A DNA stretch of 62,212 nt from Rhizobium alarense (GTDB lineage: Bacteria; Pseudomonadota; Alphaproteobacteria; Rhizobiales; Rhizobiaceae), in the NCBI RefSeq assembly GCF_021555155.1, contig NZ_JAKGBU010000022.1:1-62212 (forward strand), written 5' to 3'. This document shows, one piece after another, positions 11,624 to 20,517 of the stretch. A program made the translations under genes and the position numbers. Numbering within the stretch: the stretch's first letter is position 1; each line of letters starts with the position of its first letter. Under the pieces are notes generated by a model, which saw only the letters and a list, made by a program, of their open reading frames with translations, ran no database searches and was not told the DNA's origin.

Positions 11624-12136
11624 TCAGCCGCGGCGTTTCGCCCCGCCGAGGACCGCCGTGCCGAGGCGCTTCAGCGCCGCCTTCAGCCGATCGCCCTCGA
11701 TGCCCTCGACCATCTCGTCGAGCTGGCGGGCCGCCGTGCCGGTCAGCGGACGCGGCGGGCGGCGGTGGGCGGCGGGTGGCAATACCGGTTTCTGCACGAT
11801 CTTCACCTGGCGCACCGCCGGGAAGCCGAAGAAGCCGTTGACGCGCTGGATCAGTTCGCCCTGCTGGTGCGACAAGAAGAGCGCCCGCGACCCCTCGCAG
11901 GCGACGGTGAGCACGCCGGGCTGATAACCGCCGTCCTCGCCCGCCTCCGAGGCGCGCCGCGGCCAGGTGATGCGCTCCGGCCGCGTGCAGTCGGCAAAGG
12001 AGGCGCCGGCGATCTCGTCCCACGAGCCGAGCAGCATCGTGTTGATGCCGGCGCGCTTCGAAAGCACCGGATCGATCAGGCCGTTGGCGATCTCGCTGAT
12101 CTGGACGACACCCCTGCGATACGCTCGTGTACTCAC
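11624..12136 (-). CDS. dciA: DciA-family (DUF721) replication protein
   Basis: A protein of about 170 residues with the DUF721 core around WDEIAGASFADCTRPERITW and a downstream LTVACEGSRALFLSHQQGELIQRVN stretch. DciA proteins help load or run the DnaB replicative helicase in bacteria without DnaC. The start is uncertain: I chose the GTG at 12136 (VSTRAYRRG) because homologues begin close to this region, but the frame is open further upstream. The C-terminal part is Pro/Arg-rich and probably disordered. It is divergent from mutY with 118 bp between the starts. Confidence 0.85.
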   Translation of the reverse strand: MSTRAYRRGVVQISEIANGLIDPVLSKRAGINTMLLGSWDEIAGASFADCTRPERITWPRRASEAGEDGGYQPGVLTVACEGSRALFLSHQQGELIQRVNGFFGFPAVRQVKIVQKPVLPPAAHRRPPRPLTGTAARQLDEMVEGIEGDRLKAALKRLGTAVLGGAKRRG

Positions 12137-12254
12137 GCCCTCAACCCCGGCACTCCGCGGAACGCGGAAAATATTCCTTTTCGGCTCGCTGCCATCTTGA
12201 ATATGGCGGAGCGCTCCGCCAGTTATAGCCTTCACCATCGCGATCAGGCAAATC

Positions 12255-13382
12255 ATGAAACAAGCGGCGCCGGGGACGGATCTCGCTCCCCTCCTCCTCA
12301 ACTGGTACGACCGGCACCACCGCGACCTGCCCTGGCGGATCTCGCCGCCCATGGCCGCGCGCGGCATGACGCCCGACCCCTACCGTGTCTGGCTGTCGGA
12401 GGTGATGCTGCAGCAGACGACAGTGCAGGCGGTGCGCGCCTATTTCGCGCTGTTCCTCGACAAATGGCCGACCGTGACCGACCTTGCCCGCGCCGACAGC
12501 GAGGATGTCATGAAGGCCTGGGCGGGGCTCGGCTACTATGCGCGGGCACGCAACCTCAAGAAATGCGCCGAGGCCGTCGCCTTCCGGCATGGCGGCCGTT
12601 TCCCCGACACCGAGGACGGCCTGAAGGCGCTGCCGGGCATCGGCGACTACACGGCCGCCGCCATCGCGGCCATCGCCTTCGGCCGGCAAAGCGCGGTGCT
12701 CGACGGCAATGTCGAGCGGGTCGTCTCCCGGCTGCACGTGATCGAAACACCGCTGCCGGCCGCCAAGCCGCAGATGCGCGCGCTGGTGGCCGCGATGACG
12801 CCGGCGGACCGGCCCGGCGACTTCGCGCAAGCCATGATGGATCTCGGCGCGACGCTCTGCACGCCGAAACGACCGGCCTGCGCGCTCTGTCCGTTCAGCG
12901 CCCGGTGCCTGGCGCGCGCCTCCGGCGAGCCGGAACGCTTTCCGGTCAGGGCCGCCCGGAGAGAAAAGCCGATCCGCCTCGGCGCGGCCTTCGTCGCCAT
13001 CGACGCGACCGGCGCCGTGCTGCTTCGCAAGCGCCCCGAAAGCGGTCTGCTCGGCGGCATGACGGAGGTGCCGGGCACCGCTTGGACCGCCCGCCTCGAC
13101 GGCGCGACCGGGCCGGAGGCCGCGCCGTTTGCCGCCGACTGGCGGCCGCACGGCATCGTCGGCCATGTGTTCACCCATTTCGAACTGCGGCTCTCCGTCT
13201 ACAGCGCGGACGTGACCACTGCGGCCGGCGGCACGGCGAACTGGTGGGAGCCGCTCGCAACGCTCGGCCGGCAGGCGCTGCCGACTGTCATGAAGAAAGC
13301 AATAAAGCAGGCCATACCCGAGGCTTTCGACGCGCCGCGGCGCGGCCGGCCCGCATATGACGACAAGGCGAGGACCCCATGA
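12255..13382 (+). CDS. mutY: A/G-specific adenine glycosylase MutY
   Basis: A 375-residue DNA repair enzyme that removes adenine mispaired with 8-oxoguanine. E49 lies in SEVMLQQTTV, the helix-hairpin-helix is LPGIGDYTAAAIAAIAFG (126-143), the catalytic Asp is D150 in LDGNVERV, and the [4Fe-4S] ligands are C202, C209, C212 and C218 (C-x6-C-x2-C-x5-C). The remaining 150 residues match the NUDIX-like 8-oxoG recognition domain. The stop overlaps the next start as ATGA, so the HAD gene is translationally coupled. Confidence 0.97.
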   Translation: MKQAAPGTDLAPLLLNWYDRHHRDLPWRISPPMAARGMTPDPYRVWLSEVMLQQTTVQAVRAYFALFLDKWPTVTDLARADSEDVMKAWAGLGYYARARNLKKCAEAVAFRHGGRFPDTEDGLKALPGIGDYTAAAIAAIAFGRQSAVLDGNVERVVSRLHVIETPLPAAKPQMRALVAAMTPADRPGDFAQAMMDLGATLCTPKRPACALCPFSARCLARASGEPERFPVRAARREKPIRLGAAFVAIDATGAVLLRKRPESGLLGGMTEVPGTAWTARLDGATGPEAAPFAADWRPHGIVGHVFTHFELRLSVYSADVTTAAGGTANWWEPLATLGRQALPTVMKKAIKQAIPEAFDAPRRGRPAYDDKARTP

Positions 13383-13996
13383 GCAGCATCGACATCCGAC
13401 ACATCGTCTTCGACATCGGCCGGGTGCTGATCCACTACGACCCGCATATCCCCTTCAGCCGGCTGATCCCGGACGATGCGGAGCGCAACTGGTTCTTCGC
13501 CAATGTCTGCACCCACGACTGGAACCTCGAACAGGACCGCGGCCGGCGGTGGGCGGATGCCGAGGCGCTGCTCGTCGCCGAGTTTCCCGAGCGCGAGGAG
13601 CACATCCGCTGCTTCCGCAAATACTGGCACGAGATGGTGTCGCATGCCTATGTCGAGAGCGTCGCGATCATGGAGACGCTGATTTCCGACGGCCGCGACG
13701 TGACCATGCTGACGAATTTCGCCGCCGACACCTTCAAGGAGGCAAGAAAGCTCTTTCCCTTCCTCGACATGCCGCGCGGCGTGACCGTCTCCGGCGAGAT
13801 CGGCCTCATCAAGCCGGACGTCGCCATCTACGAAAGACATGCCCGCGACTTCGGGCTTGACCCCGCCCGCACCCTCTTCATCGACGACAGCATGGCGAAT
13901 GTCGAAGGCGCCCGGCTTGCCGGCTGGAACGCCGTGCATTTCGTCGATCCCGAAAAACTGAAGAGCGACCTCGCCGCCCACGGCGTGGCGCTTTAG
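13379..13996 (+). CDS. HAD-superfamily phosphatase
   Basis: A 205-residue HAD hydrolase. Motif I is FDIGRVLIHYD with the nucleophile at D12, motif II is MLTNFA, motif III contains the Lys of GLIKPD, and motif IV is FIDDS. The D-x-G form of motif I is the one seen in HAD-IA proteins such as YihX-like sugar phosphatases, but the substrate is not predictable. The start overlaps the mutY stop by 4 nt. The NTF2-like gene follows after 19 nt, so mutY, this gene and the next appear to form one operon. Confidence 0.88.
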   Translation: MSSIDIRHIVFDIGRVLIHYDPHIPFSRLIPDDAERNWFFANVCTHDWNLEQDRGRRWADAEALLVAEFPEREEHIRCFRKYWHEMVSHAYVESVAIMETLISDGRDVTMLTNFAADTFKEARKLFPFLDMPRGVTVSGEIGLIKPDVAIYERHARDFGLDPARTLFIDDSMANVEGARLAGWNAVHFVDPEKLKSDLAAHGVAL

Positions 13997-14015
13997 GGGA
14001 GCGGACGCGAACGGC

Positions 14016-14378
14016 ATGGCCTTCGACCCAGCCGAACGGCACCGGCTCTATCACGACGCCATCGAACGGCGGGACTTCGCGGAGATCCGAAACCTGTTCG
14101 CGGAGGACGCGGTCTATGCCTCGCCGGGGACCGGCGGCGTGACGGAGGGCCGGGACGCGATCCTCGCGGCTTTCCGCGCCTATTTCGAGACGTTCGCGGA
14201 TCAGGTGGCAAGCGACAGCCTCGTCGAGGCCCTGTCGCCGTTTTCGAGCCGCGCGCTCTGGTCGCTGAGAGCGACAAACGGCGCGACGGGCGCGGTCGTC
14301 GAGCGGACAGGCGAGGAAATCGTCACCTTTGACGACGACGGCGCGATCGTGCGGATCGCGGTGGAGGATAGACGATAG
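14016..14378 (+). CDS. NTF2-like (SnoaL-type) protein
   Basis: A 120-residue protein with the pattern of the NTF2-like superfamily: an N-terminal helix RLYHDAIERRDFAEIRNLFAED, a VYASPG strand, GRDAILAAFRAYFE, then beta strands with a Trp (ALWSL). Such domains act as small hydrolases, isomerases or binding modules; no catalytic set stands out. It is the last gene of the mutY operon. The bidirectional terminator just downstream, part of a 65-bp direct repeat, marks the left edge of the island. Confidence 0.75.
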   Translation: MAFDPAERHRLYHDAIERRDFAEIRNLFAEDAVYASPGTGGVTEGRDAILAAFRAYFETFADQVASDSLVEALSPFSSRALWSLRATNGATGAVVERTGEEIVTFDDDGAIVRIAVEDRR

Positions 14379-14405
14379 CAACGGCGCTTATGTTACCGTG
14401 CCCCA

Positions 14406-14470
14406 AAAGGAAAACGCCCGGAGCTGGCGGCTCCGGGCGTTTTTCGCTTTGCCGGGACTGAAGGTACGAA
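14406..14470. repeat. 65-bp direct repeat, left copy
   Basis: This segment is identical over 65 bp to 21339-21403. It contains an A-run, the hairpin ACGCCCGGAGC/GCTCCGGGCGT, a T-run, and about 25 bp beyond the terminator ending in GAAGGTACGAA. The identity goes past the terminator itself, so it is not just two similar hairpins. The next bases differ (AAGG here against GACC in the right copy). Confidence 0.95.
14411..14445. terminator. Bidirectional terminator, left copy
   Basis: The hairpin arms ACGCCCGGAGC (14414-14424) and GCTCCGGGCGT (14430-14440) enclose the loop TGGCG. An A-run precedes and a T-run follows, so it can stop transcription from either side. It ends the mutY operon 33 nt after the NTF2-like stop codon. 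Confidence 0.9.
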
Positions 14471-14679
14471 AAGGTGCAACCGAAAATCGAGCCAAGCAGC
14501 CGCTTGATTAAGTGGACACCCTGGCAAGCAGGCACGTCCGCACGACGCCCCGAATTTCATTTGAAAGGTTCGTTTCCCAGCATTCAAAGACGGTTTGCTC
14601 GCAAGGATCACGCGGCTTGATATGCTGACGTAAATGAGCGAGTAAATGCCCGTCAACGCATGCAAGGATAAAGCCGTTC

Positions 14680-15789
14680 ATGGATGCCAGCGCAGTTCAA
14701 GTAATTTCCCAAGGCCCATCATTTAAGCATGTAGGGCGCGGCAGCAGACGATGCGTTGTTGTGTTTTCATCTTTCGCAGCCAGAGACTATGGCCCTGATG
14801 CTTACTCCTTCTTCCCGCACTTGAAACCACATTTCAATGAAGCTGACTTTTTATTTATTAAGGATGCCAGGAACCAGTGGTATAATCGCGGACTTTGCGA
14901 GATCGCCGATACGGCGGATGAACTGACAAAGTGGTTGGCATCCAAGATATCTGCTTACGACGAGACGTCGTTCTTCGGCTCATCTATGGGAGGCTATGCC
15001 GCTTTGCTCTTTGGCGGCCGGGTGCAAACCCAACATATCGTCGCGATCGCGCCGCAAACATTTCTCCGAAAAGGCTACCCTCGATACGGATCGTCTCACA
15101 GTGGAAACTATATTGAGATTGAATGCGCTGATCTTGCGACCGTTGGCCGGGTCGACATCGTCGTCGGCGAGAACAACTTGTTTGACCTCCATCAAAGCAA
15201 CAGATTGCTCGGAACATCGAACATTCGTCGAAGTGTGGTTCCGATTGCTTATCATAACGTGCTGGAACATTGGCACTCTCTTGGATTGACGCAATCGCTT
15301 ATGGCGGCGGTCGCCGGCTTTCGGTGGCCGGAATTTCTGAGTACAGTGGATTTACGAGCGAGAGGCCTCGAACTTGGCGATGAAACGGAGATCCTCGCCT
15401 TGATCGATAGTTACGTTTATTTGCGGTATTCGGGTGACAAGCTAGGTTCTTTGAACGCCCTGAAGCGGCTCCGAAAGATAGCTCCGGAATGGCAAGGCCC
15501 GATGGTGGCAGTCGGTTTGCTCAAGTTAGAACTTGGCGCCCTTTTCGATGGAGTGCGCATCCTTAAAAAGGTCATGGAACAAGGCACTAAAATACACGGC
15601 TTTTTTCGCCCGCTCGCTGTCGCACTTGCGCAACTAAAAAGACCGCAGGAAGCAGTGGATGTCGCCATCGCAGGAACTCGGCTCAACCCGAAAAACCGCC
15701 TAGCGTTCTCAGAGATTGAACCAATCTTCAGGGCTTACGGACTTCAAGATTTCGCACAGCAATGCAGTAAGCTGGCGCAAAAAGCGTAA
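14680..15789 (+). CDS. Alpha/beta-hydrolase with TPR-like tail, paralogue 1
   Basis: A 369-residue protein. Residues 1-200 look like an alpha/beta-hydrolase: nucleophile motif G100-S-S102-M-G104, Asp169 in GENNLFDLHQ and His192 in AYHNV fit a Ser-Asp-His triad. The conserved block FIKDARNQWYNRGL (59-72) is shared with the paralogue at 16157. The C-terminal 130 residues have helical repeats typical of TPR folds (ALAQLKRPQEAVDVAIAGTRLNP). No signal peptide is present, so it should act in the cytoplasm, perhaps as an esterase or O-acyltransferase. AAGGATA precedes the ATG. The codons are more A/T-rich than in neighbouring chromosomal genes. The 209 bp between the left repeat and this gene probably contain its promoter. 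Confidence 0.8.
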   Translation: MDASAVQVISQGPSFKHVGRGSRRCVVVFSSFAARDYGPDAYSFFPHLKPHFNEADFLFIKDARNQWYNRGLCEIADTADELTKWLASKISAYDETSFFGSSMGGYAALLFGGRVQTQHIVAIAPQTFLRKGYPRYGSSHSGNYIEIECADLATVGRVDIVVGENNLFDLHQSNRLLGTSNIRRSVVPIAYHNVLEHWHSLGLTQSLMAAVAGFRWPEFLSTVDLRARGLELGDETEILALIDSYVYLRYSGDKLGSLNALKRLRKIAPEWQGPMVAVGLLKLELGALFDGVRILKKVMEQGTKIHGFFRPLAVALAQLKRPQEAVDVAIAGTRLNPKNRLAFSEIEPIFRAYGLQDFAQQCSKLAQKA

Positions 15790-16156
15790 AGCGACGCGAC
15801 GCCGTGACCGGCTCCACCGCTCCTTCGGCATATTGCCGCGGAATTTTCGACTCTGCGGTACGCTGCATATGATTTTCTCACGAGACAAACGGCGGGGCCA
15901 GTTGCATTTCCCGGCATGAAACATGCAGAGCCATATCGCGCTGGCCTTCGGTGGAGTCGATCCAATCATGTCGGTTGCGCCTATGGGCAAGCGCTATAGC
16001 CCCAAGCTGGAAAAATGTGCGAAAATCACCCTGTTTCGACAAAAGTCATTGCCAACGAAAATCATTCGGTCTTTTTAGCGACTGAACGTGGATGCCGCCA
16101 AATTGTGCACATCTTGCACGAGATGTGTTCGAAGATGTTTCGAAGCGAGATAGCGA
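15790..16156. other. Intergenic region within the island
   Basis: These 367 bp separate the two hydrolase paralogues. I see no coding frame with a ribosome site and no clear hairpin terminator. The DNA immediately before 16157 is A/T-rich and could hold a promoter for the second paralogue and the genes that follow. Confidence 0.5.
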
Positions 16157-17275
16157 ATGAGTGGACTCAAAACGGGCGACATTGTCGCGGGGGAGGCGTT
16201 TAAGCACATCAAAAACAACCATAAAAGTTGCGTCGTCGTTTTTTCCGCATTTGCGGCGCGAAATTTTGGCCCGAACGCTTTTTCCTTCCACAGCCAATTC
16301 ATTCAGCACGTCGATAAAAAAGACGTCCTATTCATAAAGGACGCAAAAAACCAATGGTACAATAAATCTTTACCTGGGATCGGCGACGGTATCGAAGCTA
16401 CGACAGCGTGGCTGAGAAGGACGCTCGCTCCTTATGAAAACATAATCTTATTCGGGCAGTCGATGGGTGGATACGCGTCCCTCCTATTTGGCAGCCGTTT
16501 AAATGTAGACAATATCATCGCCCTCTCCCCGCAGACTTTCCTGCGCTCGCCTTATCCGCGGTTCAATCCAAAATTACACAAAGGCCCCTATGCCGACCTC
16601 TCGGAGGAGAACTATTCCGGAACCAAGCGCATAGATGTTGTTATCGGCGAAGACGATTTATTCGACATCTACCAAATCAATACACTTCCTTCGGACAAGG
16701 TTATAAAGACCATCGTCCCAACGGCGTTTCACAACGTGCTTTACCTATGGCATAGGCAGGAAAACTTCGACAAGGTCGTTGCAGCCGTCATGGACGACAC
16801 ATGGCCGACGCTAATCGACAATTGGCGCGAGACTTACCGACCACGCCTCCAAGTTGCACCTTTTGTTGACGATCCACAGTTCGCGCGCGATCTCATCGAT
16901 TTCATCGAAAACAGATATGCCGGCGATAAGATGGCTGCGTTGAACATGCTTGTCCGCATCCAAGCTTATTCGAACGACTGGATAGGTCCGACGGCAGCCA
17001 TGGGACTTCTGAAGATGGATATGGGAGCAACGCTCGAAGCAATCGACCTTCTCGATAAAGTACGGTCTAAAAGCAATACGATCGACGACATCTATCGTCC
17101 TCTGGCGCGCGCTCTGGCATCTCAGAAACACATCCAGCGCGCGTTGGAAGTTGCTGAGGCTGGCATCAAGATCAACGTCGCCAACAGGGTTGTTTACCGG
17201 GAGCTCGAGCCAATTTTTTACGCCTATGGGTTGACCGACGCCGTCGAAATGTGCCGAACTCTCGCCGCTGCCTAG
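16157..17275 (+). CDS. Alpha/beta-hydrolase with TPR-like tail, paralogue 2
   Basis: A 372-residue protein colinear with the one at 14680: the nucleophile is Ser102 in G100-QSMG, the acid Asp170 in GEDDLFDIYQ, the base His192 in AFHNV, and the block FIKDAKNQWYNKSL is at 59-72. The C-terminal part again shows TPR-like helices (ALASQKHIQRALEVAEAGIKIN). The two share the same residue positions for the triad but differ at many other sites, so the duplication is old, or the genes arrived as an already diverged pair. The glycosyltransferase fusion starts 104 nt after its stop. I infer that the two act on related substrates, perhaps different acyl groups or sugars. Confidence 0.8.
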   Translation: MSGLKTGDIVAGEAFKHIKNNHKSCVVVFSAFAARNFGPNAFSFHSQFIQHVDKKDVLFIKDAKNQWYNKSLPGIGDGIEATTAWLRRTLAPYENIILFGQSMGGYASLLFGSRLNVDNIIALSPQTFLRSPYPRFNPKLHKGPYADLSEENYSGTKRIDVVIGEDDLFDIYQINTLPSDKVIKTIVPTAFHNVLYLWHRQENFDKVVAAVMDDTWPTLIDNWRETYRPRLQVAPFVDDPQFARDLIDFIENRYAGDKMAALNMLVRIQAYSNDWIGPTAAMGLLKMDMGATLEAIDLLDKVRSKSNTIDDIYRPLARALASQKHIQRALEVAEAGIKINVANRVVYRELEPIFYAYGLTDAVEMCRTLAAA

Positions 17276-17379
17276 CAGGAAAGGTATGGCGAATTAACTC
17301 AAACGCGGTCTGCCATGACCGATTCTTGCAGGGCGACCTGATACGGTCGCATCAAAACGCCGAACGCGGGAAGTATCAA

Positions 17380-19494
17380 ATGAATCTTACAGTAATCAGC
17401 GCGCGTCTGTATGATTGCGGTGCGTCTATTGCAGCGTTGCGCTCTGCGAACGCATTGGCGTCCGAATTCGACAGCGTTGACTATCTTTACGAGGAGGGTT
17501 CCGCCCTCAACGAGGTCAGGCAGGTCAATCCCGCCGTCAACATCACTGGAATTTCGCCACAGCAAAGACCTGGGAGACCTCCATTCGAACTCTACGAACG
17601 AGAGATGGAGCGCCTCTCCACCGACTTCGTGATCCTGCATAATTTCGATCACGATTTCGACACTGTCGCACGATTCGGCCAGGCGAAGCCTACGCTTTGG
17701 ATGATGCACGACGCCTCTCCCGTAACGGGGCTTCACTATGCCATGCCCTCATACGACGGCCGCTCCATAGTGCGGTACGAAAGTCGCAAGGGCGTTCCGA
17801 CCCGAAGCTTCTTCGAGCGCATTGCAAAGCAGCGTTTCGGGTTTGCCGCTCCCAGCTTGTGGCTCAAGAAAATCGCCGAATACTACCTCTGCGGCGAAAC
17901 CCCGGTCCATCTTGTCCGCAACTCGGTTCCTACCGCCTACTTTCGCCCGCGCGACAAAGCCTTGGCGCGCGCAATCGTGGGGGCAGATCCCGACGCCTTT
18001 GTCGTACTGTTCTTTGCCGGGCGCGGTGCGATGGAGCGCAAGAATCTGCACCTCCTCATGAAGGCGCTTGAATATATTCCGGATCCGCGCCTGCAGGTTC
18101 TGGTTATCGGCGGACTGCCGGCTCGCCATAGCCGTGTCGATCCCCGCTGCCTGTTTCTTCCGAACTTCTCTCAGCAACGCGACCCCGTTCGCCCGTCCCT
18201 CCTCTACTCGGCCGCCGATCTCTTCCTTCTCCCTTCACTCATCGACAACCTGCCGAATACGGTGCTCGAAAGCTACTTCTGCGGAACGCCCGTTATGGCC
18301 ACACGCGACGGCGGGACGAAGGAGATGCTGATCGAGAATGAAACGGGGTGGTTGATCGATGCGCGCTCGCCCGTAGACGTTGCGACGAAGTTGAGCGAAG
18401 CGATGAAAGACAAGGCGCTGTCTCGTTTCGGAGAGCGCGGCCGCGCATTCGTAGGCGAGCATTTTTCAGAAGAGGTCTCCCGATCGCAATATCTGACGGC
18501 AATCGAGTCCGTTCAAAACCTTGCGGCCGGCCGAACGGTGGTCGCAGTTCCGCCTTCTGATCCTGTACCGACGGCGGCCGTCACGGAGCCGATATATGCT
18601 CCGGAACCAGCGCCGATATCCTTCAATGACGCCGTTGCAATTCACCGCCAGTTGAACCCCGACAGTCATATCGCCGTCTATCGCGACAAGTGGAATCCGA
18701 CTCCCCTGCAAAAGCGGTGGCTGACCACATGCTATCGCATGGCCGGCAGCGGCCATGCGATCAGGTCGAACGAAGAGCGTATTGCTCGATGGCGCAATGT
18801 CTACAAGGGGAAGCGAGCCTTCCTCATCGGCAACGGCCCAAGCCTCAATCGGTGCGATCTGTCCTATCTGCGCGACGAAATAACGATAGGCGTCAATTCC
18901 ATTTTCCTAAAGGCCGACGAACTGGGTGGTCTTCCGACTCATTACGTCGTCGAGGATTTTTTCGTTGCCGAGGACCGCGCCGAGCAAATCAACGCCCTTA
19001 CGGGGACCACGAAGTGGTTTGGAAACTACCTGAAATACTGCCTGGATGACGATGACGCGCATTGGCTGAACGTGCGTATGCGGTATGACAACTACAAGAA
19101 CTTCCCGTTCTTTTCCACAGACGCTTCACGTCAAGTCTGGGCCGGCGGCTCTGTCACATTCATCTGCATGCAGCTTGCTTTCTTTTTCGGGATCAAGGAA
19201 CTCTATCTCATCGGGTTTGATCACCACTATGTGATCCCCGATACCACCGATATTGACGGAGGCAATCTTACCTCGCTGGGGGACGATCCCAATCATTTTG
19301 ACAAGACATATTTCGGCAAGGGTCTGCGTTGGCACGACCCCAAAACGGAGCGTATGGAGCTTGGCTATTCGAAGGCCGGACTGACATTCGAGAGGCACGG
19401 TCGCAAGATCTACAACGCAACCGTCGGCGGAAAACTGGAAGTACTGGAACGCAGAGACTACCAGTCCATATTTGGCCCCGGCTCCGTTCGCTGA
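17380..19494 (+). CDS. GT4 glycosyltransferase fused to a DUF115/MAF-like domain
   Basis: A 704-residue two-part protein. Residues 1-390 form a GT-B glycosyltransferase of the GT4 type, with AGRGAMERKNLHLLMKAL (nucleotide-sugar side) and the acceptor/donor loop LPSLIDNLPNTVLES followed by GTPVMATRDGG near residue 300. A Pro/Ala-rich linker follows at about 385-420. The C-terminal 240 residues carry LIGNGPSLNRCDLS (near 482), GVNSIFL and a late ELYLIGFDHHYV, a pattern I know from DUF115/motility accessory factor proteins and GT42 sialyltransferases. I infer two linked sugar transfers, the second perhaps with a nonulosonic-acid-like donor. I chose the ATG at 17380, because the family starts with a hydrophobic strand like LTVISARLY; the frame is open to 17251. 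Confidence 0.82.
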   Translation: MNLTVISARLYDCGASIAALRSANALASEFDSVDYLYEEGSALNEVRQVNPAVNITGISPQQRPGRPPFELYEREMERLSTDFVILHNFDHDFDTVARFGQAKPTLWMMHDASPVTGLHYAMPSYDGRSIVRYESRKGVPTRSFFERIAKQRFGFAAPSLWLKKIAEYYLCGETPVHLVRNSVPTAYFRPRDKALARAIVGADPDAFVVLFFAGRGAMERKNLHLLMKALEYIPDPRLQVLVIGGLPARHSRVDPRCLFLPNFSQQRDPVRPSLLYSAADLFLLPSLIDNLPNTVLESYFCGTPVMATRDGGTKEMLIENETGWLIDARSPVDVATKLSEAMKDKALSRFGERGRAFVGEHFSEEVSRSQYLTAIESVQNLAAGRTVVAVPPSDPVPTAAVTEPIYAPEPAPISFNDAVAIHRQLNPDSHIAVYRDKWNPTPLQKRWLTTCYRMAGSGHAIRSNEERIARWRNVYKGKRAFLIGNGPSLNRCDLSYLRDEITIGVNSIFLKADELGGLPTHYVVEDFFVAEDRAEQINALTGTTKWFGNYLKYCLDDDDAHWLNVRMRYDNYKNFPFFSTDASRQVWAGGSVTFICMQLAFFFGIKELYLIGFDHHYVIPDTTDIDGGNLTSLGDDPNHFDKTYFGKGLRWHDPKTERMELGYSKAGLTFERHGRKIYNATVGGKLEVLERRDYQSIFGPGSVR

Positions 19495-19572
19495 GAGCAT
19501 TTGCAGAGCGTCAGCATTCTCCGCGTTATCCCGCTAGCGCAAGATGCCCGATCCAATACGAAAGGAAAAACG

Positions 19573-19749
19573 ATGTCCAAAGTCACCGAAAATCCGGCTG
19601 AAAATAAAAATACAGTCAGCCTTGAAGAGTTCAATCAGCTAAAAGCTGCTTTCCAGTCACTGGAAAAGGATGTCCAGGACCGGATCATCGAGCTTCAGCT
19701 TGGCCTTCGGGCCATAGAGATCGTCGTGCTGTCACAGAAACAGGAGTAG
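19573..19749 (+). CDS. 58-residue coiled-coil protein
   Basis: A short protein with a good ribosome site (AAAGGAAAAA before the ATG). After a polar first 18 residues, the rest is one predicted amphipathic helix with heptad spacing (LEEFNQLKAAFQSLEKDVQDRI and on). It has no Cys, no signal peptide and no membrane segment. It lies 78 nt after the glycosyltransferase fusion and 5 nt before the next gene, so it is likely translated as part of the operon. It may be an adaptor for the LamG-like protein, which also begins with a coiled coil. I do not recognise a family. Confidence 0.7.
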   Translation: MSKVTENPAENKNTVSLEEFNQLKAAFQSLEKDVQDRIIELQLGLRAIEIVVLSQKQE

Positions 19750-19754
19750 CGACC

Positions 19755-20462
19755 GTGAGTTCAGAAGAAAAGGTTCTGAGCTGGCAGGTGCCGCTGCAGC
19801 GCGTGATGGTCTTTCAATCCGTACGCGACGACGAGAAACAGGTTGCGGATCTGAAGGCCCTTTTGGGCAAACACGAGGATGATCTTCAGATCGTATTCGT
19901 TCCGCCCCTCGATTCTGCCGAATCCTGGCCCGGAACAACAAGCACCTGGCAAAGGATTCTGCGGGTCAGGGACCGCATTCTGAATCGCACCACTCGTGTG
20001 AAGAAGATCGTGGGACTAGGCGTCGGCCATGCCGCCGCTTACGCCATTCTTCTCGACCTTATTGTCGATTTCAATGCCGCGTATGCGATAGCGCCGCGTT
20101 TCAGAGCTCAGGACGGTTCTTCTCTCCTGCCTTTTGACCTCGGGGTCGCCGGTGCGCTGCCCGGAGTTCGGCGCCGGGCAGGACGTCTCGCCATCGACGA
20201 CTTTACAGGTGGGCCAGCACTTAGCCACTTGGCGGCACTCATGCCATTGGCGCGCTGCGTAAACGTCAAGGGCCTGAAAACCGAAGCTGGCAATCACGCT
20301 TTTGAAAGTTTGCTTCGATCGGTTCTCGCCGGCTTGAACTCAAACGCGGAGGACTTGGCTCCGGGTGCAATTGAGATCGGGGGAAGCTCCTGCGTCACGC
20401 AGGAGGACCTCGAGCAGGCGCGTGCATCGGTGGACCAACTCCGTATGCTCCTTGCGATATGA
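19755..20462 (+). CDS. Hydrolase-like protein lacking the catalytic serine
   Basis: A 235-residue protein that starts at GTG with AGGAG in front. Its central part IVGLGVGHAAAYAILL followed by AAYAIAPRF lines up with LFGQSMGGYASLLF and IIALSPQTF of the two hydrolase paralogues, but the position of the nucleophile is Gly. The preceding DDLQIVFVPP also resembles the strand before the NQWYN block. I infer an alpha/beta-hydrolase-fold pseudoenzyme, perhaps a binding or scaffold subunit of the same complex. The similarity is by eye and weak, so an unrelated alpha/beta protein is possible. It has no TPR-like tail. Confidence 0.7.
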   Translation: MSSEEKVLSWQVPLQRVMVFQSVRDDEKQVADLKALLGKHEDDLQIVFVPPLDSAESWPGTTSTWQRILRVRDRILNRTTRVKKIVGLGVGHAAAYAILLDLIVDFNAAYAIAPRFRAQDGSSLLPFDLGVAGALPGVRRRAGRLAIDDFTGGPALSHLAALMPLARCVNVKGLKTEAGNHAFESLLRSVLAGLNSNAEDLAPGAIEIGGSSCVTQEDLEQARASVDQLRMLLAI

Positions 20463-20517
20463 ACAACGGCCAGGCGTGCTCCCAAGCGCCGATGACGCCC
20501 AAGCGAAGGAAAACACG

